From BOG-908 sp964250925 (GTDB lineage Bacteria > Pseudomonadota > Alphaproteobacteria > Acetobacterales > Acetobacteraceae): a stretch of 27,127 nucleotides of DNA. Below, piece by piece: positions 1 through 8,600 of the stretch (positions within the stretch are counted from its first letter, which is position 1; the number at the start of each line of letters is the position of its first letter). The translations under genes were made by a program, and so were the position numbers. Under the pieces are notes generated by a model. The model was not told the origin of the DNA. It did not search any database and saw nothing but the letters and a program-made list of their open reading frames with translations. The DNA lies in contig CAXUHU010000038.1 in assembly GCA_964250925.1 (NCBI GenBank), positions 1-27,127 of the forward strand, written 5' to 3'.

Positions 1-110
1 CGCCGGCGTGGGAGCCGGGGGCGGTGCCGCGGGATTATGGTGTTTTCGGGTGGCTGGCTGCATGCGGTCCTCTGTTTAGCCGGTCCTGCCGAGACGTCCG
101 GCGCCGTATC

Positions 111-1658
111 TTAGGCGATGGTTACCCTGGGCTGGCCTAGCAGGCGCCCCGTCACGACGGCGCGCGTGCCGGCGCGCGACCGCAGCGTGGTCGAGCGGAA
201 CGGCCGCACGGACACCCTCATCCGCTCGGTTCCGACCGCCACGTCGTAGGTCCGCTCGCGCGTGCAGGCGAGCAGCACGAGGGCTGCCAGCAGGAGCAGC
301 AGCACGGCGGCGGCGGTCAGCAGGATCAGCGGCCAGGGCGAAAAGGCGACGTTGATGAAGACCGGCACGGTGGTCGATGCGGCCGCTAGGGCTTCGTGGG
401 CCAGGAAGACGGCCGGCAGGGTGGCGGGCAGGTCGCGCTCCCGCTCGCCGCCGCTCACCTGTCGGCCGGACGCCTCGGCATCGTTGCCGAACAGGTCGCG
501 CATCTTGTCGAGAAAGGCCGGTTGCAGCACCAGGTGGACGTCGGTGAGTTGCAGCCGGAGTTGCCCGCGGAGTTGCCGCCCGCCCTGCAGCAGGCCGTCC
601 AAGCCGGGGGACCGCGCGATGGGCGGGACGCTGAGTTGTACGTGCACGTCGTTCAGCACCTCGTCCGGACCCAGGCCGGTGATCGCTTGCGGCGAAATGC
701 TGGCCGGAATGGCCGGGCCGCCGTCCAGGGGCAGCCAGTCCGCCTGAAGATGCGCGGCCGCGATCACCTGCGGGTAGTAGTTGCTGGTCAGCCGGGCCGG
801 GATGTCGATCTGGGTCTCGGTTCCGCTGGGCAGTCCGTCGATGACGATGGCGCCGGCCGACCGCGAGAGCTTGATGCCCCCTGGCACGTCCCCGGTCAGC
901 GTAAGCGTGACCGGGTCCAGGGTCAGCGGCTTCAGCCGGACTGGATGATCGACCACCAGTTGACGCATCGCCGGGCTGGCAGCCGCCTGCTGTAGCCAGG
1001 CAGCGGCCTCGCTGCCATAGGCGATGCCGTAAATCACCAGACCCTTCTCGCTGAAGGTGGGACCCTGTGCGGGCAGCCGGATCGGGTAGGCGATGATCTG
1101 GCTGATGAAATCCGAGCCGGTCAGCAGAGTGCTGAAGCGGCTGGTGTTTTCCACCACGTGCTGGTCGTTGCTGCGCGAATTCTTGTTGTTGGTGACCATC
1201 CAGATCACGCCGGGGGTTCCGCCCAGCAGGCGGGGAATGGTGTCCGACAGCGCGCCGTCGTAGTCGGCGTCGGTGTATTTGCCGTCGGCACGGCGCGGCA
1301 GCGTCAGCTTGCCGAGTGCCGCACCCATTGCGTGGCCGTCGACCGGCCCGGCGTAGAGCGGCAAGGGCGAGGGTGTGTCGCCCAGCTGCCCGGCCTGGTT
1401 GAACGAAGCGATGGTGATCTGTGCGCCCGGGATGACGGAGGCGCCGATGAAAGCCCGCAGCAGGGGCAGGAAGGGCGAGCGCGGATCGCGGTAGAACGGC
1501 TCCATCCAGCCGCTATTCTGGATGAGATAGACTTCCTTTGGCGCCGCTTGCCCGCCTGCCGCCCGCGCCGGCGCGGGTGGAACAATTAGCCCGGCGGCGC
1601 AGGCCAGATGCAAGACGATCCCGAAAAGGCGGCGTGCGGCGGCTCGGGGTCTCGACAT
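111..1658 (-). CDS. Secreted VWA-like protein with C-terminal membrane anchor, unknown function
   Basis: This 515-residue protein has no function I recognise. It starts with a clear Sec signal peptide: a basic start (MSRPRAAARR), a hydrophobic core, and a likely cut after APARA at about residue 33. The mature part opens with KEVYLIQNSGWMEPFY (from residue 41), a hydrophobic strand followed by an NSG turn. This resembles the first metal-site motif of von Willebrand A domains, but Q replaces the usual Asp of DxSxS, so metal binding is doubtful. A long beta-rich middle follows, then one strong transmembrane helix (about 441-463) and a basic tail of about 50 residues. The topology is therefore a periplasmic domain with a C-terminal anchor. 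I chose the ATG at 1658 because it places the signal peptide at the very N-terminus; a TTG at 1694 and a GTG at 1688 lie upstream in frame. It is divergent from the PEGA gene with 147 bases between the chosen starts. Confidence 0.8.
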   Translation of the reverse strand: MSRPRAAARRLFGIVLHLACAAGLIVPPAPARAAGGQAAPKEVYLIQNSGWMEPFYRDPRSPFLPLLRAFIGASVIPGAQITIASFNQAGQLGDTPSPLPLYAGPVDGHAMGAALGKLTLPRRADGKYTDADYDGALSDTIPRLLGGTPGVIWMVTNNKNSRSNDQHVVENTSRFSTLLTGSDFISQIIAYPIRLPAQGPTFSEKGLVIYGIAYGSEAAAWLQQAAASPAMRQLVVDHPVRLKPLTLDPVTLTLTGDVPGGIKLSRSAGAIVIDGLPSGTETQIDIPARLTSNYYPQVIAAAHLQADWLPLDGGPAIPASISPQAITGLGPDEVLNDVHVQLSVPPIARSPGLDGLLQGGRQLRGQLRLQLTDVHLVLQPAFLDKMRDLFGNDAEASGRQVSGGERERDLPATLPAVFLAHEALAAASTTVPVFINVAFSPWPLILLTAAAVLLLLLAALVLLACTRERTYDVAVGTERMRVSVRPFRSTTLRSRAGTRAVVTGRLLGQPRVTIA

Positions 1659-1805
1659 GGCCCCGGTTAGACGAGAGATCACGTGCACAGACAATCCTAA
1701 CCAGGCGCAGATGCTTTACCAGACTTGCACCGGCGGCCGTAAGCGACAGCATGGCGCGCCAGGCGACAGCACGAGGCAACCGCCGGCAGTGCCGCCTGCG
1801 ATCCG

Positions 1806-2885
1806 ATGAGCAGCCCTGCCGCCCCGCCATCCGGCCCGCGTTGCCGGCAATGCAGCAGGCCGTTCGGCTTTGCCGTCGCGTTCTGCCCCTATTGCGGCAG
1901 CGCCCAGCAGGCTGCCCCGCCATCGCCGCCACGGCCCTCGCCGACGCCCGGTGCCGTCACGAATGCGGTTCCGCCACCCGCACCGCGCCCCGCCGCCTCC
2001 TCGGTCTGGACGGCTGCCGTGCCTTCGGCCGCCGCCTTCAGGCCGGCTTCGTGGCTGGCGGGCAAGACGTCCGTGCCGACGGTCCCGCCGACGCCAACGA
2101 AAGCTCCTCCGACGCCAAAGGTCGCCAAGGCCGTCCGTCCCAGGCGCGCTCGCCGGCAGCCCGGGCTGTTCACGCTGTGCCTTCTCGGCCTGGTCGCGGC
2201 GTACCTGCTGCGCCCGGGCCCGGCGGGCACTCTGGTCGTCTATGCCACGCCCAACGTGCCCGGGCGGATCACGGTCGATGGCGAACGGGCCGGTGTTCCT
2301 GGCGAGCGCCTGCAGATACCGGTTGGCACGCACCGGCTGGGCTACGAGGCCGATGGCTGGACCGCGGCCGGGCGGCAGGTCAGGGTGACGGCCAATGAAC
2401 AGCGCGTGATCACCATCGTGCTGTCGCCGGTGCCGGCCGTCCTGGTGATCGACCTGCAAACGCCGGGCACCACGCTGCGGCTGGACGACCGGGGCGTGGA
2501 CGCGCGGCCGGGCGGGTTGCGGGTGCCCGCCGGGCGCCATCGGCTGACCGCGATGCGGCCGGGCTACGCCACATCCTCTCAGGATGTCGAATTGACCCGC
2601 GGCGAGCGGCGCGTCGTTACTGTGGCGCTCGCGCCGATCGTGGCGCGGGACGTGACGCGCACGGCCGTGTTCGGCGCCTGGTCGGAGCCGGTAGCGCTGC
2701 CGCCGCACACGGTTTTCACCGTGGCCGCGAGCGGCCGGGTCCGCCTGCGCGTTGGCCAGGAGATCGTGCTGCTACAGCCTGGCAGCACGACGAATCTCGG
2801 CGACGTGCGCGGCCAGTCGCTGCAGGTCGAGGCGGTCGATGACCAGCCGGCCGAAGTGCATGTCTACCTCAAGCCGGAGGGGTGA
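1806..2885 (+). CDS. Zinc-ribbon, single-TM, PEGA-repeat membrane protein
   Basis: This is a 359-residue protein of unknown role. An N-terminal zinc ribbon is visible as CRQC (C13, C16) and CPYC (C27, C30). A Pro/Ala/Thr-rich linker (about 35-115) follows, then a basic stretch and one transmembrane helix (about 120-137). After it come two PEGA-like modules of about 65 residues each (about 142-207 and 211-278). Each has an ITVDGE or LRLDDRG strand and then VGTHRLGYEADGW or AGRHRLTAMRPGY, the hallmark of PEGA repeats. A beta-rich C-terminal domain closes the protein (280-359). The topology fits a cytoplasmic zinc ribbon and an extracytoplasmic PEGA part. PEGA repeats are common in surface and envelope proteins and are thought to be binding modules. 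It overlaps the end of the next gene's possible GTG start and is probably co-transcribed with it. The divergent VWA-like gene may be a partner (inference). Confidence 0.85.
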   Translation: MSSPAAPPSGPRCRQCSRPFGFAVAFCPYCGSAQQAAPPSPPRPSPTPGAVTNAVPPPAPRPAASSVWTAAVPSAAAFRPASWLAGKTSVPTVPPTPTKAPPTPKVAKAVRPRRARRQPGLFTLCLLGLVAAYLLRPGPAGTLVVYATPNVPGRITVDGERAGVPGERLQIPVGTHRLGYEADGWTAAGRQVRVTANEQRVITIVLSPVPAVLVIDLQTPGTTLRLDDRGVDARPGGLRVPAGRHRLTAMRPGYATSSQDVELTRGERRVVTVALAPIVARDVTRTAVFGAWSEPVALPPHTVFTVAASGRVRLRVGQEIVLLQPGSTTNLGDVRGQSLQVEAVDDQPAEVHVYLKPEG

Positions 2886-2893
2886 CGGTTCGG

Positions 2894-3544
2894 ATGCTAC
2901 GAAGGGCGGCACTGCTTGCTGTTCTGGCCATCGGATTGCCGCTGCGTGCGGCCGAGGTCGGCCCGGACGATCCGCTGGTGCGTTCGGTCCGCCAGGCAAT
3001 CGCCGGTGCGCTCAGCACCGCGCTCGAGCACGCAAGCAGCGACCACCCGGTCGCCTGGGGCGATCCGGCCACCGACACGAGTGGCAGCATCACGGTGTCC
3101 TCGCCCACGCTTCAGGGCGGCCGCTGGTGCCGTGGCTTCAGCTACGTCGCACGCAACGCCACGACCGAACTGACCGATACCGGCCTTTATTGCCGTGACC
3201 CGGCCGGGGTGTGGCGCTTGGCCGGCGGACGCGACGTGCTGGAGGAACGCGCGTTACACGCGGCCGGCGTGGCCTCGCCGGATGCGTCGCTGCTGCGGCT
3301 GCAGAAAAACCTGGTTCGCCTGGCCTATGGCGGACCCGCCGACGGCTCCCGCGACGCGGCCTTCACCAGCGCCCTGACCCGGTTTGAAGCCGATGAAGGC
3401 ATGCGGCAAGGGTTGGATCCCGATGCCATACGACGCGCGCTGGTATTGAGCACGGCGACACTGGCGCGTTCGGCCGCGGGCGGCGTTTGCCAGCCGCCCG
3501 ACGGACTCTTGGGCGCAGCGCTGGTGTGCGGACGCCGGCGCTGA
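2894..3544 (+). CDS. Small exported protein of unknown function
   Basis: This 216-residue protein is not recognised. It has a Sec signal peptide (MLRRAALLAVLAIGLPLRA, probable cut near residue 19). The mature part has four cysteines (in GGRWCRGF, GLYCRDP, GGVCQPP and ALVCGRR), which could form two disulfides in the periplasm. The central part looks beta-rich (SITVSS, WCRGFSYVARNAT) and the C-terminal half is helical. I chose the ATG at 2894, which lies 11 bases after the purine-rich stretch GGAGGGG (2876-2882). A GTG at 2882 would overlap the PEGA stop codon by four bases but would sit on top of that same ribosome site. It is the second gene of a likely two-gene operon with the PEGA protein, and it converges on the HdeD-like gene with only 10 bases between stops. 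Confidence 0.75.
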   Translation: MLRRAALLAVLAIGLPLRAAEVGPDDPLVRSVRQAIAGALSTALEHASSDHPVAWGDPATDTSGSITVSSPTLQGGRWCRGFSYVARNATTELTDTGLYCRDPAGVWRLAGGRDVLEERALHAAGVASPDASLLRLQKNLVRLAYGGPADGSRDAAFTSALTRFEADEGMRQGLDPDAIRRALVLSTATLARSAAGGVCQPPDGLLGAALVCGRRR

Positions 3545-3554
3545 CCGCCACGCG

Positions 3555-4145
3555 CTACCGGGCGATAACTTGGTTGCGGGCGTTGAACGCCATGCCGACC
3601 AGGGAGAAGCCGCCGAACAGAAGGTCGATGCCCACCAGCAGGCCGAGCACCCAGATGGCGCTGCCCGGCAGGCCGGCGATGATGAAGCCCGCGAGAACCA
3701 GGTCGAACAGGCCGTTGATCAGCAGCCATTCCCACCGTCCGGACAGCTCGCGGCGGTGCGAGAGGCCCAGCACGATGTTGAACACGCCATCGGCAACGAA
3801 ATAGGCGGCGAGCACGTAGGTGAGGGTGATCAGGCCGGCGACCGGGTTCCACAGCAGGACCAAGCCCGCCACGACGGCCGCCAGGGCCGACAGCAGCGAC
3901 CAGCCGAAGCCCGGCGCGCGGCGTGCGCCCAGCGTTGAGACCAGGCCCACAATGCCGGCGGCGAGCAGCAGCCAGCCGAGCAGTATGGCGGTGGCCAGCC
4001 CGGCAAAGAGGGGGATCGCCATGGCAACCAGACCGAGCAGCACGAGGACGACGCCCTCGGCCGCAAACAGTCGCCAGTGGTCGTGGATACCCCGCCTGAG
4101 CGAGGCCGGCCTGTCGCCGTCGGTGGTTTGCAGACCCAGCGCCAT
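3555..4145 (-). CDS. HdeD/DUF308 family membrane protein
   Basis: This 196-residue integral membrane protein has six hydrophobic helices arranged as three similar hairpins (for example AEGVVLVLLGLVAMAIPLFA, then GFGWSLLSALAAVVAGLVLL, then WEWLLINGLFDLVLAGFI). This is the typical layout and length of the HdeD/DUF308 family. HdeD of E. coli is linked to acid resistance, but the molecular activity of the family is not established. The ATG at 4145 is preferred because GGAG lies 8 bases upstream on the minus strand. A longer frame extends to 4202 but its extra residues are basic and not family-like. The CoA-transferase genes lie 99 bases upstream on the same strand; I see no functional link. The intervening 99 bases hold only a short GC-rich hairpin at 4175-4191. 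Confidence 0.85.
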   Translation of the reverse strand: MALGLQTTDGDRPASLRRGIHDHWRLFAAEGVVLVLLGLVAMAIPLFAGLATAILLGWLLLAAGIVGLVSTLGARRAPGFGWSLLSALAAVVAGLVLLWNPVAGLITLTYVLAAYFVADGVFNIVLGLSHRRELSGRWEWLLINGLFDLVLAGFIIAGLPGSAIWVLGLLVGIDLLFGGFSLVGMAFNARNQVIAR

Positions 4146-4244
4146 GAGCGGCACTCCATTGACAGTGGTGCGCAGCGACGTCCTGCGTCGCGTTGGCGGC
4201 ATTGGGCCTTTTACGGCGACAAGGCCGGACGGTTCCGTGAAGCG

Positions 4245-4889
4245 CTACCGCAGGATCGGCGCGCCGGTGACCGCTTGCAGGTGCTCGAAGCTCACGCTCG
4301 GGGCCAGCTCGCGCAGGTGCAGGCCATTCCGCACGTCGATGACGGCCATTTCGGTGTAGATGCGGGTGACCACGCCGGCCGCCGTCAGCGGAAAGGTGCA
4401 GCGTTCCAGGATGCGCGGCTTGCCGTCGCGCGTGGTGTGCTCCATCAGCGCCCAGACCACGCGGGCGCCCACGGCCAGGTCCATCGCACCGCCCACGGCC
4501 GGCGCGCGGGCATCGCTGTCGGTGATCCAGTTGGCGATGTCGCCGTTGGCTGCCACCTGGTAGGCGCCGAGCAGAGCGTAATCCAGGTGGCCGCCGCGCA
4601 TCATCACGAAGGCGTCGTTGTGGTGGAAGATGGCGGCACCCGGCAGCAGGGTGACTGGCGCCTTGCCGGCGTTGATCAGCTCCGGGTCGACCTGTTCGGG
4701 GGTGGGGGCGGGACCCATGCCCAGCAGCCCGTTCTCGCTGTGGAAGATGATCTCGCGCCCCGGCGGCCGGTGGTCGGCGACCAGCGTGGGGATGCCGATG
4801 CCGAGGTTGACATAGGCCCCCTCCGGCAGGTCGGCCGCGGCACGGCGGGCGATGGCGAGGCGGGTGGCGAGCAGGTGGGGTTGCGTCAT
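4245..4889 (-). CDS. pcaJ: 3-oxoacid (3-oxoadipate-like) CoA-transferase, subunit B
   Basis: This 214-residue protein is the beta subunit of a class I CoA-transferase. It carries EGAYVNLGIGIPTLV near the N-terminus and SENGLLGMGPAP, whose Glu is the residue that forms the glutamyl-CoA thioester in this family. NAGKAPVTLLPGAAIFHH and MMRGGHLD then match PcaJ/ScoB spacing. The enzyme moves CoA from succinyl-CoA to a 3-oxoacid: 3-oxoadipate in aromatic breakdown, or acetoacetate in ketone-body use. The sequence reads closest to PcaJ as I remember it. However, no other pca gene lies in the window, so substrate specificity is uncertain. The start ATG at 4889 overlaps the stop of subunit A as ATGA, a sign of translational coupling. 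The reading frame stays open far upstream, but that part is antisense-like shadow of subunit A. Confidence 0.9.
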   Translation of the reverse strand: MTQPHLLATRLAIARRAAADLPEGAYVNLGIGIPTLVADHRPPGREIIFHSENGLLGMGPAPTPEQVDPELINAGKAPVTLLPGAAIFHHNDAFVMMRGGHLDYALLGAYQVAANGDIANWITDSDARAPAVGGAMDLAVGARVVWALMEHTTRDGKPRILERCTFPLTAAGVVTRIYTEMAVIDVRNGLHLRELAPSVSFEHLQAVTGAPILR

Positions 4890-5551
4890 GCGGGGCGCTG
4901 CCAGACGTGGTCGATGAAGATGCCGGGGGTTATCACGTGTTCCGGGTCGAGCGCGCCGAGCGGCACGATTTCCCGCACTTCGGCGACGCTCACCCGGGCG
5001 GCCGGCGCCATGACGGGCCCGTAATTGCGCGCGGCGGCGTGGTAGGTGAGGTTGCCCCAGCGGTCGCCGAGATCGGCGCGGATCAGCGCCAGGTCGCCGT
5101 GGATCGGGCGTTCGAACACGTAGGTCTCGCCGTCCAGCACGCGTGTCTCCTTTCCGTCGGCCAGAAGCGTGCCCACGCCGGTCTTGACGTAGAAGCCGCC
5201 GACGCCGGCGGCGCCCGCGCGTATGCGTTCGCTCAGCGTGCCCTGCGGCACCAGTTCCAGCTCCAGTTCGCCGCGGGCGTAAATCTCCTCGAACACCGTG
5301 GAGCCGGCCGAGCGCGGGAACGAGCAGACGATCTTCCGCACCCGGCCGCGGCCCAGCAGTGCCGCCAGCCCCGTCTCTCCTACGCCGGCGTTGTTCGTCA
5401 CGATGGTCAGCCCGGTGGCGCCCTGCGCCAGCAATGCGTGCAGCAGCGCGTTCGGCGTGCCGGCCTCGCCGAAGCCGCCGACCAGTACGGTGGCGCCGTC
5501 CGGCGTGCCGGCCAAGGCCGCCTCGGCTGTGGCCGTGATCTTGTCTATCAT
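4886..5551 (-). CDS. pcaI: 3-oxoacid (3-oxoadipate-like) CoA-transferase, subunit A
   Basis: This 221-residue protein is the alpha subunit of the CoA-transferase. The family CoA-binding motif is visible as VLVGGFGEAGTPNALL (about residues 21-36), followed by LTIVTNNAG, VRKIVCSFPRS, LELELVPQGTLSERIRA, GVGTLLADGKETR and DRWGNLTY. The end, LGALDPEHVITPGIFIDHV, matches PcaI-type proteins closely. It pairs with subunit B to make an active heteromer; the catalytic Glu is in B. The gene is 55 bases downstream of the YhaN-like ATPase gene on the same strand, and its own downstream end overlaps subunit B by four bases. The gap before it contains an 11-base direct repeat (5578-5588 and 5603-5613), the second copy covering the ATPase stop codon. 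Acetoacetate:succinyl-CoA transferase (ScoA) is the alternative call. Confidence 0.9.
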   Translation of the reverse strand: MIDKITATAEAALAGTPDGATVLVGGFGEAGTPNALLHALLAQGATGLTIVTNNAGVGETGLAALLGRGRVRKIVCSFPRSAGSTVFEEIYARGELELELVPQGTLSERIRAGAAGVGGFYVKTGVGTLLADGKETRVLDGETYVFERPIHGDLALIRADLGDRWGNLTYHAAARNYGPVMAPAARVSVAEVREIVPLGALDPEHVITPGIFIDHVWQRPA

Positions 5552-5606
5552 CGCCCAATTATCCAGAAAGATCGCCGGCGGCTAGGCCCGCAACGCCCGC
5601 CTGCGG

Positions 5607-8600
5607 CTAGGCCGCGGCGGCCAACTCGCAGACCGATACGGTATGCGGTCCTAGGGCGTCCTGCGCGATCGCGCGCAGGTGGTCGTGATGGGTGAAGAAC
5701 AGCACCTGCGTCCGGCGCGCGACCTCCCCCAGCACGCGGAAGCCGGCGTGGGCGCGCCGGTCGTCGAAATTGATGAACAGGTCGTCGGCCAGGAAGGGCA
5801 GCACCAGGCCGTCCGCCACAGACTGCTCCAGCGCGGCCAGGCGCAGGGCAAGGAAAAGCTGGTCGATGGTGCCGTCGCTCATGCCGTCGAGACCGACCGC
5901 CGTCCGCCCATCGCCGCACTGGCCGAGCAGCCTGGCCGGCTGCGTGGTCCGGTCGATCTCCAGCCTGCTGTAACGCCCGAGCGTGAGCATTCGGAACAGA
6001 GCGCTGGCCCGGCTCAGCAGAGGGCTTTCCTGGCGTGCGCGATACTCCTCGACAGTGGCACGCAGCAGCACCGCCTGCGCCCGGCGCAGCAGATAGGTTT
6101 CGGCCTCTGCTGCCATTGCCGCACGGGCCTGCTGCTCGTCGGCCGCGGCAAGCGGGGCATCCGCGCCATGGTCCAGCGCCGCCAGGGACTGCCGCGCCTC
6201 GCCCAACGCCGTCGCCGTGGCGGCGATGTCGGCGTCCAGCGTCACAACCGTGGCGCGGGCTTGTTCGGCGGCGCCGGAAAGGCTGTCTGGATCGGCCCCG
6301 GCGATCTCGTCCAGCAACGCCTCCAGCGTGTAGCCGTCGCCATCGGCCAGGATCGACTGGTCGAGCGCGCGAAGCTGTTCGCCCGCTTCCCTATGCAGCC
6401 GGGCGGAGGCCAGCGCCGCGGTCAGGCCTGCGTGATCCTGTGCGCCCGCGATGGCGAGCAGAGGAGCCAGCACGGCCTCGGCTGCTGCAATGCTGTGTCT
6501 GGCCGACTGTGCCTGCTGCTGCCAGGTCCTGAGAGCCTGATCCTGTTCGCGGGCCGCGCGGTCGTCCTCCAGCGCCCGTTGCAGGCCATGACGCAGCTGC
6601 TCGGTCATCGCGTGGGCATCGAGGTCAGGCTGGACGATGGCGCAGGCGGCAGCCAGGCGCAGGGCGTTGGCCTCAAACCGCCGCTGGTCGCGCTGCATGC
6701 CGGCGACCCGGCCCTGCTTGTCCAGGCACGCTTCCAACACGGCGCGCAGCCGCTCGAACCGCGGCAGCAGCGCGGGCAGGGCGGCGGGATCGAGCGTCAG
6801 AGCCGATCGTGCCACGGTTTCGGTCCAGCCCGTCTCCCACGCGGTCAGGTCACGCTGGGCGTCGAGGAGACGCCGCGCGGAGAGGCCGACAGCGCGTTCG
6901 GCCGCCTTGGCCTCGGTCTCTCCCGCCAGACGCAGGCGCGCGGCTGCCTCCGCCTGATCGGCCAGGCGCTGCACCGCTTCCAGCACGGCAGGCAGGGCCG
7001 CATCGGGGCCGAGAATGCCGCCGCACATCGCGGCCAGAGTGTCTCTTGCCGACCCGACCTCCCGCTCGTCGGCCTCCTGCAGCTCGCGGGCCTGGGCGAG
7101 CGCTTCGATGGCCAGCAGGGCGGCCTGCCGATGCTCGGTCCATTGGCGCAGGGATGCGGGTGGCAGTGCCGGCAGTCCCGAGCCGGTTAGCTGCGCGTGC
7201 CAGGCCTGTTCGCGCTGGGCCTGGTCCGACTGCACGCGCTCTGCGCGTGCGCGGGCGTGACGCTCGTCCAACCGGGCCAACGCCGCCTCGGCGTGCAAAG
7301 CGGCCAGTCTGGCCGACGCCTCAGCTGTTTCGAACCGGTCGTCGGCGAGCTGATCGGCCGTGGCAATGGCTGCCTCGAACACGTCGCAGGTCTCCGCCTG
7401 GGGCGTCTGGCCTGCGGCCAGTTGCGCGCGCAGCCTGGCCCAGTGCGCATCGCGGCGGCTGCGCTGGGCGACGAGGTCCTGGGTGCTGACCGTGCGGCCA
7501 CGGCAAGCCTGCCTTACCTGCTCGTCCAGCCGCTCGCCCGATTGGACGGCGGCTTGCAGGGCATGGGCTGCTTCCTGGGCGAGACGCTCCGCCAAGGCCC
7601 AGGCGGCTTCTTCCGTTCGCATGACGTCGGGCGGGGGCGGCAGCCGTCGCGCGAGCTGACTTGGCGCGCCGCTCCACGGTAGCGCGAGCAGGGCCGTCTG
7701 CAAGCCGCGGGTCGCTGCCGCGACGGCGCGTTGCCGTTCCGCAAGGCGGGCCGACACGGCGCGGGCGGCCTGTCCGGTGCGCAGGGCCGCCGTGAAGTCC
7801 GTGCCCGGGCCGGGCCGGGCGCCGGCCTCCAGCCCGGCTTCTGCCAAAGCAAGGGTTTGCCTGTCACGCGCGAGCTGGTCCCGCGCGGCCTGGCATCGCA
7901 CTTCCAGGTTTTGCCGCAGGGTGACCTGCTCGCCCAGCAACGCGAGGGCGCCCGGCGAGGGTAGGGCTTCCAGCATGGGCGCCGCGGGCGCCGGGGCCAA
8001 TGCCAACTCTCGGGACAGCCGTTCGGCCTCGGCCTGCAAGGCATCGCGCTCCGCCTCGACGCCGGTCAGGTCCTGCGCGGCCTTGGTCGCCTTGCCGCGA
8101 TCCTCGACCAGGGCGCCGATGGCTTCCTGGTGCCGCAGCAGGGCCTGATCGGGGGTGATCGCCGTGCGTCGCGCCCGGGCTTCCTCCAGGGCGCGCTCGG
8201 CTGCCGGCAGCCTCAACCGGGCTTCGGCGATGGCTTGGGTGGCCTGTTCGTGCACCCGATCGTGGCTGGCGTCGAACGGCGGGGGCGCCGTCTGCAAAAT
8301 CGCCAGCAGATCGCACCGCTGCTGCGCGCGGGCAACCAGGCGGCGGATGCGCTGCAGCCGGTCGAGCGTCGCCTGGGCGGACGAGCGCCGCGCCTCCAGC
8401 TCGGCCTGCCGGGCGGCCAGGCTGTCCAGCGTGTCTTGGGCGGCGCGCCAGGCCTTTGGCCGGACCAGCGCATCCTTCAGCCGCCGTTCCGCATCCTGCA
8501 TCTGCCGCTCGGCTTGCCAGTAGGTGCGCCCTTGGGCGCGGCGCTCGGCCCATACGGCGTCGGCTTCGGCCTCCAGGGTAGTCAGCAGTTCCTGCACGCC

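Noticed and set aside
1..110. Possible 3' end of a plus-strand gene before the VWA-like gene
   Set aside because: A short frame is open to position 114, but 110 bases give no recognisable protein sequence, so I do not call it.
4175..4191. GCGACG/CGTCGC hairpin between subunit B and the HdeD-like gene as a terminator
   Set aside because: The stem is only six pairs without a T-run; in such GC-rich DNA this is expected by chance.
4245..5558. A single 437-residue minus-strand protein spanning both CoA-transferase genes
   Set aside because: Its first half is an off-frame reading of subunit A; the true subunit B starts at 4889 with an ATGA overlap.
5578..5613. Direct repeat GCGGCTAGGCC covering the YhaN stop codon
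   Set aside because: Two 11-base copies 25 bases apart are real, but nothing ties them to a function; a small local duplication is enough to explain them.
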